63,369 nt of DNA from Chlamydiia bacterium (lineage in GTDB: Bacteria; Chlamydiota; Chlamydiia; Chlamydiales; GCA-2402025): the NCBI GenBank assembly GCA_022601395.1, contig JAJACS010000009.1, forward strand, positions 1 to 63,369. Direction: 5' to 3'. Made by a program: the position numbers and the translations under genes. Below, piece by piece: positions 42,266 to 50,953 of this stretch. Positions within the stretch are counted from its first letter, which is position 1. Every line of letters starts with the position of its first letter. The notes under the pieces were generated by a model. That model searched no databases. It was not told where the DNA came from and saw nothing but the letters and a program-made list of their open reading frames with translations.

Positions 42266-42999
42266 TAACCTTCTTTGGGTTTTAATGATCTCAGCTTACT
42301 CACACACGACTTCATATCAGAGGCTTTATATAAGTATGAGCCAGAAACAAGAAGATTAGCTCCAGCTTCTACACACAAAGGGGCTGTTTTATCATCGATC
42401 CCACCATCTACCTGTAGATCAAAACCTGGTAGCTTCTTTGCTTCAGAAGAACTTTCTTCCGAAATAGCAACTCCGCCCTGCCTGATATCAAGTTTGTTAC
42501 AAGCATCTCTTAAAAAGCGAATCTTCTCTAGTACATCAGGTAGAAAAGCTTGGCCACCAAAGCCTGGATGGACTGTCATTAGAAGCATCAAATCGCACTT
42601 ATTCAGATATTTCGTTGCCATTGTAACTGTTGTTTCCGGACAGAAGGCTAGACCTGCTTTCACATTACATTTTCTAATGTAATTGATTGTGTCTTCCACA
42701 TCCTCTGTAGCTTCGAAATGAAACGTAATGCTATCTGCTCCACTTTCTATCAGCCTTTCAATATACTCGAATGGATTGTAGACCATGATGTGTACATCAA
42801 GAAATAAATCTGTAGCCTTGTTCACTGCAGCAAGTGACTTATGAGAAAGGCTTAAGTTTGGAACAAAATGTCCATCCATTATATCAAAATGGATCGCATC
42901 CGCACCTGCATCTTCTGCACGTTTTGCCTCATCGGCAAGCTTTCCAAAGTCTGCTGCAAAGATGGAAGGTTCTACTTTTAGTATAGGTTTTTTCGACAT
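42265..42999 (-). CDS. rpe: Ribulose-phosphate 3-epimerase
   Basis: The 244-residue TIM-barrel enzyme interconverts ribulose-5-phosphate and xylulose-5-phosphate. Motifs are the N-terminal VEPSIFAADFGKL, HFDIMDGHFVPNLS, MTVHPGFGGQAFL and the DGGI phosphate-binding strand (VDGGIDDKTAP). A 50-base gap separates it from the preceding gene. It overlaps yvcK by one base. Confidence 0.96.
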   Translation of the reverse strand: MSKKPILKVEPSIFAADFGKLADEAKRAEDAGADAIHFDIMDGHFVPNLSLSHKSLAAVNKATDLFLDVHIMVYNPFEYIERLIESGADSITFHFEATEDVEDTINYIRKCNVKAGLAFCPETTVTMATKYLNKCDLMLLMTVHPGFGGQAFLPDVLEKIRFLRDACNKLDIRQGGVAISEESSSEAKKLPGFDLQVDGGIDDKTAPLCVEAGANLLVSGSYLYKASDMKSCVSKLRSLKPKEG

Positions 43000-43049
43000 A
43001 ATATCTTCTTCTTAAATTTTTCTAGTCAGTAAAACTATCTTGTTTATTA

Positions 43050-44936
43050 TCAAAAGTCAAGAGATGCTTGCACGGCCTTTAGAAACACATCTTTTCGTTT
43101 TTTGTTATGTTCTAAGTAAATATACCCAAGGTAGATACCGTTCACGGTTTGAAGATGCAGCTGAACGAGTTTTCGTGAAGTGATATTCAGTTTTCCAATT
43201 TCATTTATTACATTTTGCTTCAGGTGTAAATCGTAAAACTCGATGAGTAGAACGCATGCATGATTCTGCATTTTCACCTGAAGGTTGCATCCCTTTTTGC
43301 CACTTTGCTGACTACCTGTTAAGAAAAGAAACAAAGTTTTCAAATCTTTCGGATTTAAAAAGCTTCTTGATTCAATTGGATAAATTGCATGGAAGAAGTT
43401 TTCTAAAAGAAGCTTATGCTGAGCTCCAACACCGCCCAGGAGCTTCTTAAAAGAGTAGAAAGTTTCAGACTGCTTTACAAGCATGCCCCCATTATAGTCT
43501 CTCACCTCTCCAACAACTTTCTGAAGCTCTATGACAATTTCCTTCCTTGCCGCATAGAGATCTACAGAGTCATCTTCTCTTAAAAATGGATTGATGGGTA
43601 GCTTCACTTTTAGTACACAGGCTTCTTTGAAATACCGATTCCTTACCCTACCAAGCTTACGCTCTCTCTCAATATATACCTCATACTGTGAATTGAACAT
43701 CTTTAGATGAGTAGATAGTGACACGCTATTCCTATCAAGAACTCTTACTATAATGACTGTGAAGCTCAAGCTTTTATCTGTCTGCTCATCAAAAGAAATC
43801 ATGATTTGAGGCAAATCTTTTACATACTTTAGTTGATGTGACAAGATAATGATATTTCGCATCACCTCTTCTTCATTTCTTGGCATGAATACAGGTCGAA
43901 GAAGGTGCTCTACTCTAGCAAGCAGGCTGGAAGGTAGCTCTTTCTTTAGAAGCTTTATTTCTTCTTCATCAAAGATCTCTTTATCATCCTTTTCAATTTC
44001 TAAGTAAAGAAGGTGAATTGGATATTCTCCCTCTTCTACTTCAATGTATGATTCTTCTACAACCTTTACATCTGGCAAAAGAGTCTGAATAGCTCTTGCT
44101 AAATGCCTTTTAGCAAAAACTTCATTTTCTCTTAAAAAGCTCACCCCGACGCAAATAGCAAGAACATGCTTCAAGCCAAGCGGAAGATTGAGTTTAGCTC
44201 TTTTCATTTGAAGAAAGATTTCTCTTTTCTCAGGAAGCCTTTCAATCCGTTTAATCAAATCTCTTCTTAAAAAGTATAAAGCAGAGACTACACGCACAAG
44301 ATGAGAGCACTCTCTTATCGCTTTAAATTCCTCCTTAGAAACTAAGAAAAAGTGCTGCATAAGTGTGAAGATATCATAATCAAAGCGTTTGGGAAAACGC
44401 TCCATCAAACCCGTGATCTGTTCTTGGATTAAGCCTATTTTTTGAGAGGATGAAACTCCTCTCATTTCTAGAATTCTATGAGCATGATAAGAGGACCCAG
44501 CACCGAGCTTTATTTCCTGTAGTAAAACATCTAGATTTCTTTTTAAGACCTCCAAATCCCACTTAGCAGAAAGCGGAATTTGAACTTTTGCTATACTATA
44601 GACGCATTCTAAGCTGTCTTGCATAGCAAAATCCATAGCAAAGCAAATGGATGTATTCATGAGCTTCCCTGGCACTGCCCACCTGCTTACGATTTCAAAG
44701 AAGAACTTTCCTACGCTTTTTCTCTTCTCACAGAGTAGGTAAAAGGAAAAGTACGAAGGCACTTCTTCAAATGGACTCGTCACAACTATCGGAAGGTGCA
44801 AGTCTTCAATGGATTTGCCATCTTTAAGAAAATGCCTAGACAAAAGATCGGAAATCAATTCCCCGTAGGGGGTATTCTCTTCTCCTTCTTTTGTAACCGG
44901 CGCAATCTGTGACGAAGTTAATGCGACGCTGGACAT
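43050..44936 (-). CDS. Large protein of unknown function
   Basis: I do not recognise this 628-residue protein. It has no signal peptide, no transmembrane segment and no obvious catalytic motif. It is mixed alpha/beta, with charged helical stretches (about 200-260 and 310-370) and a beta-rich second half. Its start lies inside the end of the aspartokinase-like gene (19-base overlap), and no Shine-Dalgarno is seen, so it depends on coupling. It lies in the same direction as rpe. Length and codon use argue for a real gene. Confidence 0.78.
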   Translation of the reverse strand: MSSVALTSSQIAPVTKEGEENTPYGELISDLLSRHFLKDGKSIEDLHLPIVVTSPFEEVPSYFSFYLLCEKRKSVGKFFFEIVSRWAVPGKLMNTSICFAMDFAMQDSLECVYSIAKVQIPLSAKWDLEVLKRNLDVLLQEIKLGAGSSYHAHRILEMRGVSSSQKIGLIQEQITGLMERFPKRFDYDIFTLMQHFFLVSKEEFKAIRECSHLVRVVSALYFLRRDLIKRIERLPEKREIFLQMKRAKLNLPLGLKHVLAICVGVSFLRENEVFAKRHLARAIQTLLPDVKVVEESYIEVEEGEYPIHLLYLEIEKDDKEIFDEEEIKLLKKELPSSLLARVEHLLRPVFMPRNEEEVMRNIIILSHQLKYVKDLPQIMISFDEQTDKSLSFTVIIVRVLDRNSVSLSTHLKMFNSQYEVYIERERKLGRVRNRYFKEACVLKVKLPINPFLREDDSVDLYAARKEIVIELQKVVGEVRDYNGGMLVKQSETFYSFKKLLGGVGAQHKLLLENFFHAIYPIESRSFLNPKDLKTLFLFLTGSQQSGKKGCNLQVKMQNHACVLLIEFYDLHLKQNVINEIGKLNITSRKLVQLHLQTVNGIYLGYIYLEHNKKRKDVFLKAVQASLDF

Positions 44937-45727
44937 GCTACTTTTACACTCTGAAGTTCGTAATACTTACATTGCACATCTCTCTGCATGGAACTTCCTA
45001 TCTGTGTTCCTGAAAAACCTTCCCCTCTTGTTTTAAAGGATGTAACAAGAAGAGGTATATGATTTTTCTCTGCTAAAACAAGAGCTCTACTATGCAGGAT
45101 TTGTGCTCCGGTTCTCACAATTGCAAGTGCGTCAATATAATGTAAATAAGAAATTGGCATAAGATTCGCATATTCTTTTGGATCTTTCTTATAAACACCT
45201 AAAACATCCTTGTAAAAGATCACTTCTCCAGCATCAAGAGCGACACCCAAAGCTACCGCTGTGGTGTCTGAGCCGCCTCTACCAAGGGTTGTGATTTCTT
45301 TATCAACACTCATCCCCTGAAAGCCTGCTACAATTACAACGTTCCCCCTTACCAACTCTTCTTGGATTCTATAAGGTTTCACATCTTGAATAAGAGCACT
45401 TGCATGATCTGTATTCGTAATAATTCCTGATTGAGAGCCGGTAAAACTGACCGCATTCACCCCTTTCACATGAAGAGCCATCGCAAGAAGTGACATACTT
45501 ATACGCTCTCCGACAGACACTAGCATATCTTGCTCTCTTTTAGGAGGAGAAGGGTGAACACTTTTTGAAAGCTCAATAAGAGCTGTTGTCATATCTTTCA
45601 TAGCAGACACAACAATCACAACATTCTTTGTGTGTTTTTTATGCTCAATAATAATATCAGCAATACTTGCAAAGTCGACAGCCTTTGAAAAGGCTGCTCC
45701 ACCAAACTTTAATACAAGCGTCTCCAT
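44918..45727 (-). CDS. Aspartokinase-like amino acid kinase, catalytic domain only
   Basis: The 269-residue protein has the amino-acid-kinase fold of aspartokinase: LKFGGAAF at the N-terminus, SVGERIS, TLGRGGSDTTAVALG and ALAIVRTGAQILHSRAL. Aspartate kinases usually continue into two ACT domains (about 400-450 residues in total). Here the ACT domains are missing, so feedback control by lysine or threonine is absent or works differently. The conserved Ser/Thr after KFGG is Ala. No other DAP-pathway gene is nearby. Confidence 0.85.
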   Translation of the reverse strand: METLVLKFGGAAFSKAVDFASIADIIIEHKKHTKNVVIVVSAMKDMTTALIELSKSVHPSPPKREQDMLVSVGERISMSLLAMALHVKGVNAVSFTGSQSGIITNTDHASALIQDVKPYRIQEELVRGNVVIVAGFQGMSVDKEITTLGRGGSDTTAVALGVALDAGEVIFYKDVLGVYKKDPKEYANLMPISYLHYIDALAIVRTGAQILHSRALVLAEKNHIPLLVTSFKTRGEGFSGTQIGSSMQRDVQCKYYELQSVKVACPASH

Positions 45728-45791
45728 ATACCCCCTAGTATGAGCTACAGACTAGCAGATAAAAGATTGAATGGAAAATAATCGGACTAAA

Positions 45792-45836
45792 AAAACAAAA
45801 AAAGGCCCATGACACAAGATGTATCATAAGCCTTTG
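45792..45836 (-). terminator. Intrinsic terminator of the 89-residue protein gene
   Basis: On the minus strand AAAGGC pairs with GCCTTT, with inner ATGA/TCAT pairs, and runs of T interrupted by a G follow. It begins 20 bases after the stop at 45857. Confidence 0.7.
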
Positions 45837-45856
45837 AAAAAATGTCTGTCATATAC

Positions 45857-46126
45857 TTATCCTACATCTCTTAAAGGTTCTCCTTCAACATGGTATTCAT
45901 CAATCTCATGACACTTGGAAGTTGCACAAAGGCTAAAATATTCCTTTGTGAATGCCTTTAGCACCTTTTCACTTCCAGCTTGCCATACACCGATGCAAAC
46001 GCCCATATCTTTGGAGCTATAAGCTTGGATAAAATGACAGTCCTTTGGAAGAGCTCCTTGAGCCTTCTCCCACTGTGACCAAAATAGTTTAGGGTCTTTT
46101 ATATGGTACTCTATAAAATAGTGCAT
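45857..46126 (-). CDS. Small conserved-looking protein of unknown function
   Basis: The 89-residue protein has an excellent ribosome site (AGGAGG 5 bases before ATG) and its own terminator, so it is a genuine gene. It has no signal peptide. The pattern (an N-terminal strand HYFIEYHIKD, a helix, a central Cys-rich strand VCIGVWQAG and a helix) suggests a dimeric alpha-beta barrel (ferredoxin-like), as in small monooxygenase- or DUF4242-like proteins. It has four cysteines. Function is unknown. Confidence 0.7.
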   Translation of the reverse strand: MHYFIEYHIKDPKLFWSQWEKAQGALPKDCHFIQAYSSKDMGVCIGVWQAGSEKVLKAFTKEYFSLCATSKCHEIDEYHVEGEPLRDVG

Positions 46127-46280
46127 AATTCCTCCTAAAAACCCATGCAGGAAGCGCTCTGAAAGGTATATAGCTCTCCCTCACCCTCCACTTTATTGAA
46201 CAATGCATTAAATAAAAACAGGTTTTTAGAATTATTTTTATATAATATTGCAAACTACATAGTCGTATAGATTTAAAGGC

Positions 46281-46310
46281 AAAAAAAACCTCCAGAAACA
46301 CCCTGGAGGC
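46281..46310 (-). terminator. Intrinsic terminator of the U-box/RING-like gene
   Basis: On the minus strand GCCTCCAG and CTGGAGG pair around a short GGTGTTT-type loop and are followed by eight T. It lies about 90 bases after the stop at 46402. Confidence 0.8.
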
Positions 46311-46401
46311 TTAAAATAAAAAATCCGATCTTTTCACTCTTTTTAAGAGGGTTAGGAAGGTAAACAACCTTCTCCACTTAAAACAAACATCTTAGAGATC
46401 T

Positions 46402-47577
46402 CTATCTTAGAGGAGCGCCTAGTTGCCTTGCCTGTGCAAAAGAATGCATCAAAGCGTTCATTATAAGTGATGAATACATATCACGCGGTATATGTACAAA
46501 AATATCCTGACTTACCCGCACAACCACATCCGACGGCTCGATACCCTGAAGTATCGCGTCAGAAAGCTCACGCACGCTTTCTGCCAGTTCGCGAGCTTCA
46601 TCAACCGCTCTCTGTCTATTTCTTTGCTCTTGTGTAGTCATAAGGGAATGTACATCACACCTGAACTGAACAAGAGCATCCTCATCAAATTCTAGCGCTT
46701 TATTTGGCGGAGACAAGCTTTTCTTACTAAGGCCAACTTGCCAATCTTTAATTACTTTCCCAGCATCTTCTACCTTAGAAACAAGCTCTTCAAGAAGTAT
46801 TAGTCGTCTGCCACAAGAGCGCAATGAGCATTCAGTACAACTGGTAGGAACATGTATAGCGCTAGATGCTTTTTTAACCTTTTTGACACCGGCTATATGA
46901 CCACACGCCTTAAAAAAATGAGGGTTACCCAAATCAACATACTTTCTTTTTCTTGAATTTGAAATGCATTTAGACAGCTGTTCATAACCTCGGCATTCAC
47001 AAATTTTCATAAGGTCATTAAAAAAGCAAATTACATCAGCTCCATATATATTTAAAGTATTAGAGCTAAGCGTAAACATAAAATTTAGACCATTTGCCTT
47101 AGCATAAGTTAGATATTCCTCTACAACAACCTCATGAAGCTTTAGAGAGAGTGTTAAAGAACCACCTCTTAAAGAGGTCAAACTCATTTCCTCAATTCCT
47201 GGAACACAAATCTCAAAATCTAATTTTAATCCTGGAGGCGAACGCCTTGTTGCCATCGCAATTTGCGTTTCTTGCCTTACAGCAAACTTACCCCTCTTTT
47301 TATAGGGGAATGACAGATCTAAAGGTGATTCCTCTTCATTTTGAATGCTCTCAGCTTTATCAATAACTTCTTTTACAATCAAAGACTGCTCCTGTGAATG
47401 ATATATCGTAGTCACTCTTTCTCTACAAAGGGCGCATGCAGGCACCTCTGTACTACCAGCAGAGTTATTCATTTGAATAGAAACGGCAGAATGATCGAAA
47501 GTATGACCGCATTGGAGAGATATTGGCACTTGAAATGGTGCTTTTAAAATAGGACAATTAAGATTTGAAACTAACAT
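46402..47577 (-). CDS. U-box/RING-like domain protein, candidate ubiquitin-ligase effector
   Basis: I start at ATG 47577 (CAGG upstream); the longer frame begins with TTG and adds nothing conserved. The 391-residue protein opens with a U-box/RING-like domain: Cys8-Pro-Ile, Cys23-Gly-His-Thr-Phe, His29, then Cys48-x2-Cys51-Arg, and SLIVKEVID as in the U-box C-terminal helix. The second RING cysteine is absent, so the fold is nearer U-box. A second cysteine/histidine group (C225-G-H227, C247, C250, C255) lies mid-protein. The C-terminal third is helical. No signal peptide is present, as expected for a type III effector. Function as an E3 ligase is inferred. Confidence 0.75.
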   Translation of the reverse strand: MLVSNLNCPILKAPFQVPISLQCGHTFDHSAVSIQMNNSAGSTEVPACALCRERVTTIYHSQEQSLIVKEVIDKAESIQNEEESPLDLSFPYKKRGKFAVRQETQIAMATRRSPPGLKLDFEICVPGIEEMSLTSLRGGSLTLSLKLHEVVVEEYLTYAKANGLNFMFTLSSNTLNIYGADVICFFNDLMKICECRGYEQLSKCISNSRKRKYVDLGNPHFFKACGHIAGVKKVKKASSAIHVPTSCTECSLRSCGRRLILLEELVSKVEDAGKVIKDWQVGLSKKSLSPPNKALEFDEDALVQFRCDVHSLMTTQEQRNRQRAVDEARELAESVRELSDAILQGIEPSDVVVRVSQDIFVHIPRDMYSSLIMNALMHSFAQARQLGAPLR

Positions 47578-47775
47578 TTTTACCTGGAAAATAATATTTG
47601 GGTACCAATAATCTCTTAGGTACTGAGAAAAAAACAACTAAAAAAGAATCAAGTATTTCTTTATATCTATTCAAAAGTTAAGTAAATTAACTTCTGATTT
47701 CAAAGAATTGAATATGCCCTATTAGTTCCCGATAATCCCCCGGGGATCTTTGCAGTTGCTTTAATTAATAAATCT

Positions 47776-47804
47776 TTGATAGAATTTTTGCTTTGAACTA
47801 GAAA
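47776..47804 (+). promoter_or_regulatory. Possible promoter for rpsA
   Basis: TTGATA at 47776-47781 and TAGAAA at 47799-47804 are 17 bases apart, and the ATG is at 47824. The -10 match is weak. An ATCCCC/GGGGAT inverted repeat lies slightly upstream. Confidence 0.3.
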
Positions 47805-47823
47805 CCTCGGAGTAACCCTTAAA

Positions 47824-49545
47824 ATGTCCAATGAACAAAAATACGACTGGAGTGACAGTAAAGTCATCGATGACGTCGAATTCCACGCTGAAGATGCAAA
47901 AGCATTTCGCAACCTACTCGATAAGAAAGAAGAATCATCTGATGAAGGTTCTACTTCTACAATGAACACAGGAGAGATCCTATCTGGAACTGTTGTTGAA
48001 ATTTCTAAAGATTTTGCTGTTGTTGATGTGGGACTAAAGTCTGAAGGACTTATCCCAATTACAGAATTTGCTGACCCAACAGAACTAGAACTTGGACATG
48101 ATGTTGAAGTGTACTTAGATCAAACGGAAGGCGATGATGGACAAATCGTACTTTCAAGAGAAAAAGCACGCAGACAGCGCCAATGGGAATATATTATTGA
48201 TCATTGTAAAGAAGGATCAATCATTCAAGGTAAAGTCGTTCGCAAGGTTAAAGGCGGCCTGATGGTAGACATCGGAATGGAAGCTTTCCTACCTGGCTCT
48301 CAGATCGATAACAAGAGAATTAAAAATATTGATGAATACCTGAATAAATCTTTCGACTTTAAAATTCTAAAGATCAACATTGAAAGAAAGAACATTGTTG
48401 TATCTAGAAGAGAGCTTCTCGAAGAAGAAAGAGTATCTAAGAAAGCTGAGCTTCTTGAAAACATCAAGGAAGGCGATCTTAGAAAAGGTCTTGTGAAAAA
48501 CATCACAGACTTCGGTGTATTCCTTGATCTAGACGGCATTGACGGTCTTCTACACATTACTGACATGACATGGAAACGTATTAAGCATCCATCAGAAATG
48601 GTTCAGCTTGGTGAAGAAATCGAAGTAATGATTCTAAACATCGACCATGAAAAAGGAAGAGTAGCCCTTGGACTTAAGCAAAAAGAGCAAAATCCATGGC
48701 AAGAAATTGAAGAACGCTACCCTACTGGAACACGTATTAAAGGTAAGATTGTTAATCTAGTTCCTTATGGTGCTTTCATTGAGATCGAACCAGGTATCGA
48801 AGGACTGATTCACGTTTCTGAAATGTCTTGGGTAAAAAATGTTACTGATCCAAGTGAGATCGTTAATAAAGGCGACGAAGTAGAAGCTGTTGTTCTAAAC
48901 GTTCAAAAAGATGAAGGAAAAATCTCTCTCGGTATTAAACAAACTGAGAAGAATCCTTGGGAAGATGTGGACAACAAGTACCCTGTTGGCAGCAACGTTA
49001 AAGCAGAAATACGCAATCTAACAAACTATGGTGCATTTGTTGAACTTGAACCAGGTATTGATGGCCTTATCCACATTTCTGACTTAAGCTGGATCAAGAA
49101 GGTATCACATCCTTCAGAAGTCCTAAACAAAGGTGACGTTGTTGAAGCTATCATCCTATCTGTAGATAAGGACAGCAAGAAAATCACTCTTGGAGTAAAG
49201 CAACTAAGCACAAATCCTTGGGAAAGCATTGAAAAAACAATGCCTGTTGGAAGCAATGTAAATGGTGTTGTGACAAAAATCACAGCGTTCGGTGCCTTTA
49301 TTGAGCTGGAAAACGGAATTGAAGGACTTGTTCATGTTACGGAACTATCTGATCAAGCTTTTGCGAAAGTAGAAGATGTTGTGAAAGTTGGTGATACTGT
49401 GACTGCAAGAGTCATCAAATTAGATCCTGAGCATAAGAAAATCGCATTATCGATCAAAGAAGATATCGTGGAAAGAAATCAAGAAAACCGCGATGACATC
49501 GTAATGGATGATGCTGAAGATGAGAGCGAAGAGGAAGAAAAGTAG
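47824..49545 (+). CDS. rpsA: 30S ribosomal protein S1
   Basis: The 573-residue protein has six S1 RNA-binding domains, each with the GxVxxxxxFGAFVEL and GLIHVSE pattern: about residues 45-115, 130-200, 215-285, 302-372, 389-459 and 475-545. This is the full proteobacterial-type number and matches the chlamydial length. S1 unwinds mRNA at the 30S subunit. The gene starts the translation block and is followed by two hairpins. Confidence 0.97.
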   Translation: MSNEQKYDWSDSKVIDDVEFHAEDAKAFRNLLDKKEESSDEGSTSTMNTGEILSGTVVEISKDFAVVDVGLKSEGLIPITEFADPTELELGHDVEVYLDQTEGDDGQIVLSREKARRQRQWEYIIDHCKEGSIIQGKVVRKVKGGLMVDIGMEAFLPGSQIDNKRIKNIDEYLNKSFDFKILKINIERKNIVVSRRELLEEERVSKKAELLENIKEGDLRKGLVKNITDFGVFLDLDGIDGLLHITDMTWKRIKHPSEMVQLGEEIEVMILNIDHEKGRVALGLKQKEQNPWQEIEERYPTGTRIKGKIVNLVPYGAFIEIEPGIEGLIHVSEMSWVKNVTDPSEIVNKGDEVEAVVLNVQKDEGKISLGIKQTEKNPWEDVDNKYPVGSNVKAEIRNLTNYGAFVELEPGIDGLIHISDLSWIKKVSHPSEVLNKGDVVEAIILSVDKDSKKITLGVKQLSTNPWESIEKTMPVGSNVNGVVTKITAFGAFIELENGIEGLVHVTELSDQAFAKVEDVVKVGDTVTARVIKLDPEHKKIALSIKEDIVERNQENRDDIVMDDAEDESEEEEK

Positions 49546-49554
49546 TTCTTCCTT

Positions 49555-49585
49555 GTCTCGGCTCCTTATGATTAAGGGCCGAGAC
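49555..49585 (+). other. Strong hairpin after rpsA, without U-run
   Basis: GTCTCGGC at 49555-49562 pairs perfectly with GCCGAGAC at 49578-49585, with further inner CCTT/AAGG pairs. No T-run follows, so it may protect the mRNA 3' end or act in attenuation rather than terminate. Confidence 0.65.
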
Positions 49586-49615
49586 TGATAACTACTTCGC
49601 ATAGAGGAATTATCA

Positions 49616-49646
49616 AAAAACCGAAGAGCTGCTCTTCGGTTTTTAA
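49616..49646 (+). terminator. Intrinsic terminator between rpsA and nusA
   Basis: CCGAAGAGC at 49621-49629 and GCTCTTCGG at 49631-49639 form a hairpin with an A-run before it and a T-run after it. The loop needs at least one or two inner pairs opened. nusA starts 33 bases later. Confidence 0.8.
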
Positions 49647-49678
49647 ATTAGAACACCAAAATCTAGAAGGCGATACAG

Positions 49679-50950
49679 ATGAATAAAGATTTAGTTGCAA
49701 TCTTTGAGTACTTAGAGCGTGAAAAAGGAATTAAACGAGACATCGTTGTTGGAGCTATTGAAGAGTCTCTGCAGATTGCAGCAAGAAAAAGCATTCAAGG
49801 TCTTACAAACGTAACTGTTGCAGTGAACCCAAAGTCTGGAGAGATTGAAGTATTCACTGAAAAAGAAATCGTAGAAGATGTTGAGATCCCTGAAGAAGAA
49901 ATTTCGCTTGAAATCGCAAGAGAAATCGACCCTGACTGCCAACTTGGTCAATGGATTAAAGTGGAAGTAACTCCTGAGAATTTCGGAAGAATAGCTGCGC
50001 AAACAGCTAAGCAAGTAATTTCACAGAAGCTTCGTGGTGCAGAAAGAGATGTCATTTACGAAGAGTATCGTCATAGATTAAATGAAATCGTCTCAGGAAC
50101 AGTAAAACGTATTGTAAGAGGCGGAACCCTTATTGTTGATCTTGGTAAAGTTGAAGCAATTCTTCCAGACAGATTTTACCCTAAAGTAGAACGCTACCAA
50201 GTAGGTCAGCGTATTCAAGCTCTTATCTTAGAGGTTAGAGACACTGAAAATGGTGGCGCTGAAGTTGTTTTATCAAGAAGTCACCCAGAAGTAGTTGCAC
50301 AACTATTTATGCAGGAAGTTCCTGAACTTATGGATGGCATCATAGAAATTAAACGAATCGTTAGAGATGCGGGCTACAGAACAAAAATCGCAGTGACAAC
50401 TACAGATAACAGAGTTGATCCATTAGGTGCATGCGTTGGTGTTCGTGGTACAAGAGTAAAAAATATTATCCGTGAGCTTAACAACGAAAAGATTGATATT
50501 CTTCCATTTAGTGAAGATCCAATAGATTTACTAAGATCTGCACTTGACCCTATCCAAATTAAAAAACTGGAGTGGGACAAAGAGGAAAACAAGATCATGA
50601 TCGTTGTTGATGATGAAGATTATCCAACAGTTCTAGGGAAGAAGGGAATGAACGCGAGACTCAACGGTAAGTTGATTGAAATGGAACTTCTTGTCAGAAA
50701 GTCATCTGAGCACCAGAAAGAGCTCCGTTTTGACCGTCATAGACTTGCTCTATCTGATGATCCAGAGCTAGACCAAGAACTAGAGATTGAAGGCGTAAAC
50801 CAGTTTGTAGTGGATAGTTTAAAAGATGCAGGATTTGACACTTTGAGAAAACTGCTTAATGCAACTCCTGAGGATCTTGTGAAAGAAGCCTCTATCAGCC
50901 AAGACATGGCTAATGATATCCTAGATAAAATACAAAAAAAAAGGACCTAA
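49679..50950 (+). CDS. nusA: Transcription termination/antitermination factor NusA
   Basis: The 423-residue protein has the NusA N-terminal RNA-polymerase-binding domain (~1-125), an S1 domain (~135-200), and two KH domains, the first with VDPLGACVGVRGTRVKNI and the second with VLGKKGMNARLNGKL. One C-terminal helix-hairpin-helix repeat follows (~370-423). E. coli NusA has two such repeats; the shorter form is usual in chlamydiae. AAGG lies 8 bases before the ATG. Confidence 0.97.
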   Translation: MNKDLVAIFEYLEREKGIKRDIVVGAIEESLQIAARKSIQGLTNVTVAVNPKSGEIEVFTEKEIVEDVEIPEEEISLEIAREIDPDCQLGQWIKVEVTPENFGRIAAQTAKQVISQKLRGAERDVIYEEYRHRLNEIVSGTVKRIVRGGTLIVDLGKVEAILPDRFYPKVERYQVGQRIQALILEVRDTENGGAEVVLSRSHPEVVAQLFMQEVPELMDGIIEIKRIVRDAGYRTKIAVTTTDNRVDPLGACVGVRGTRVKNIIRELNNEKIDILPFSEDPIDLLRSALDPIQIKKLEWDKEENKIMIVVDDEDYPTVLGKKGMNARLNGKLIEMELLVRKSSEHQKELRFDRHRLALSDDPELDQELEIEGVNQFVVDSLKDAGFDTLRKLLNATPEDLVKEASISQDMANDILDKIQKKRT

Positions 50951-50953
50951 ACC

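Noticed and set aside
46089..46301. Short minus-strand frame overlapping the 89-residue gene
   Set aside because: It overlaps the ribosome site and start of the well-supported small gene in another frame and has no conserved features.
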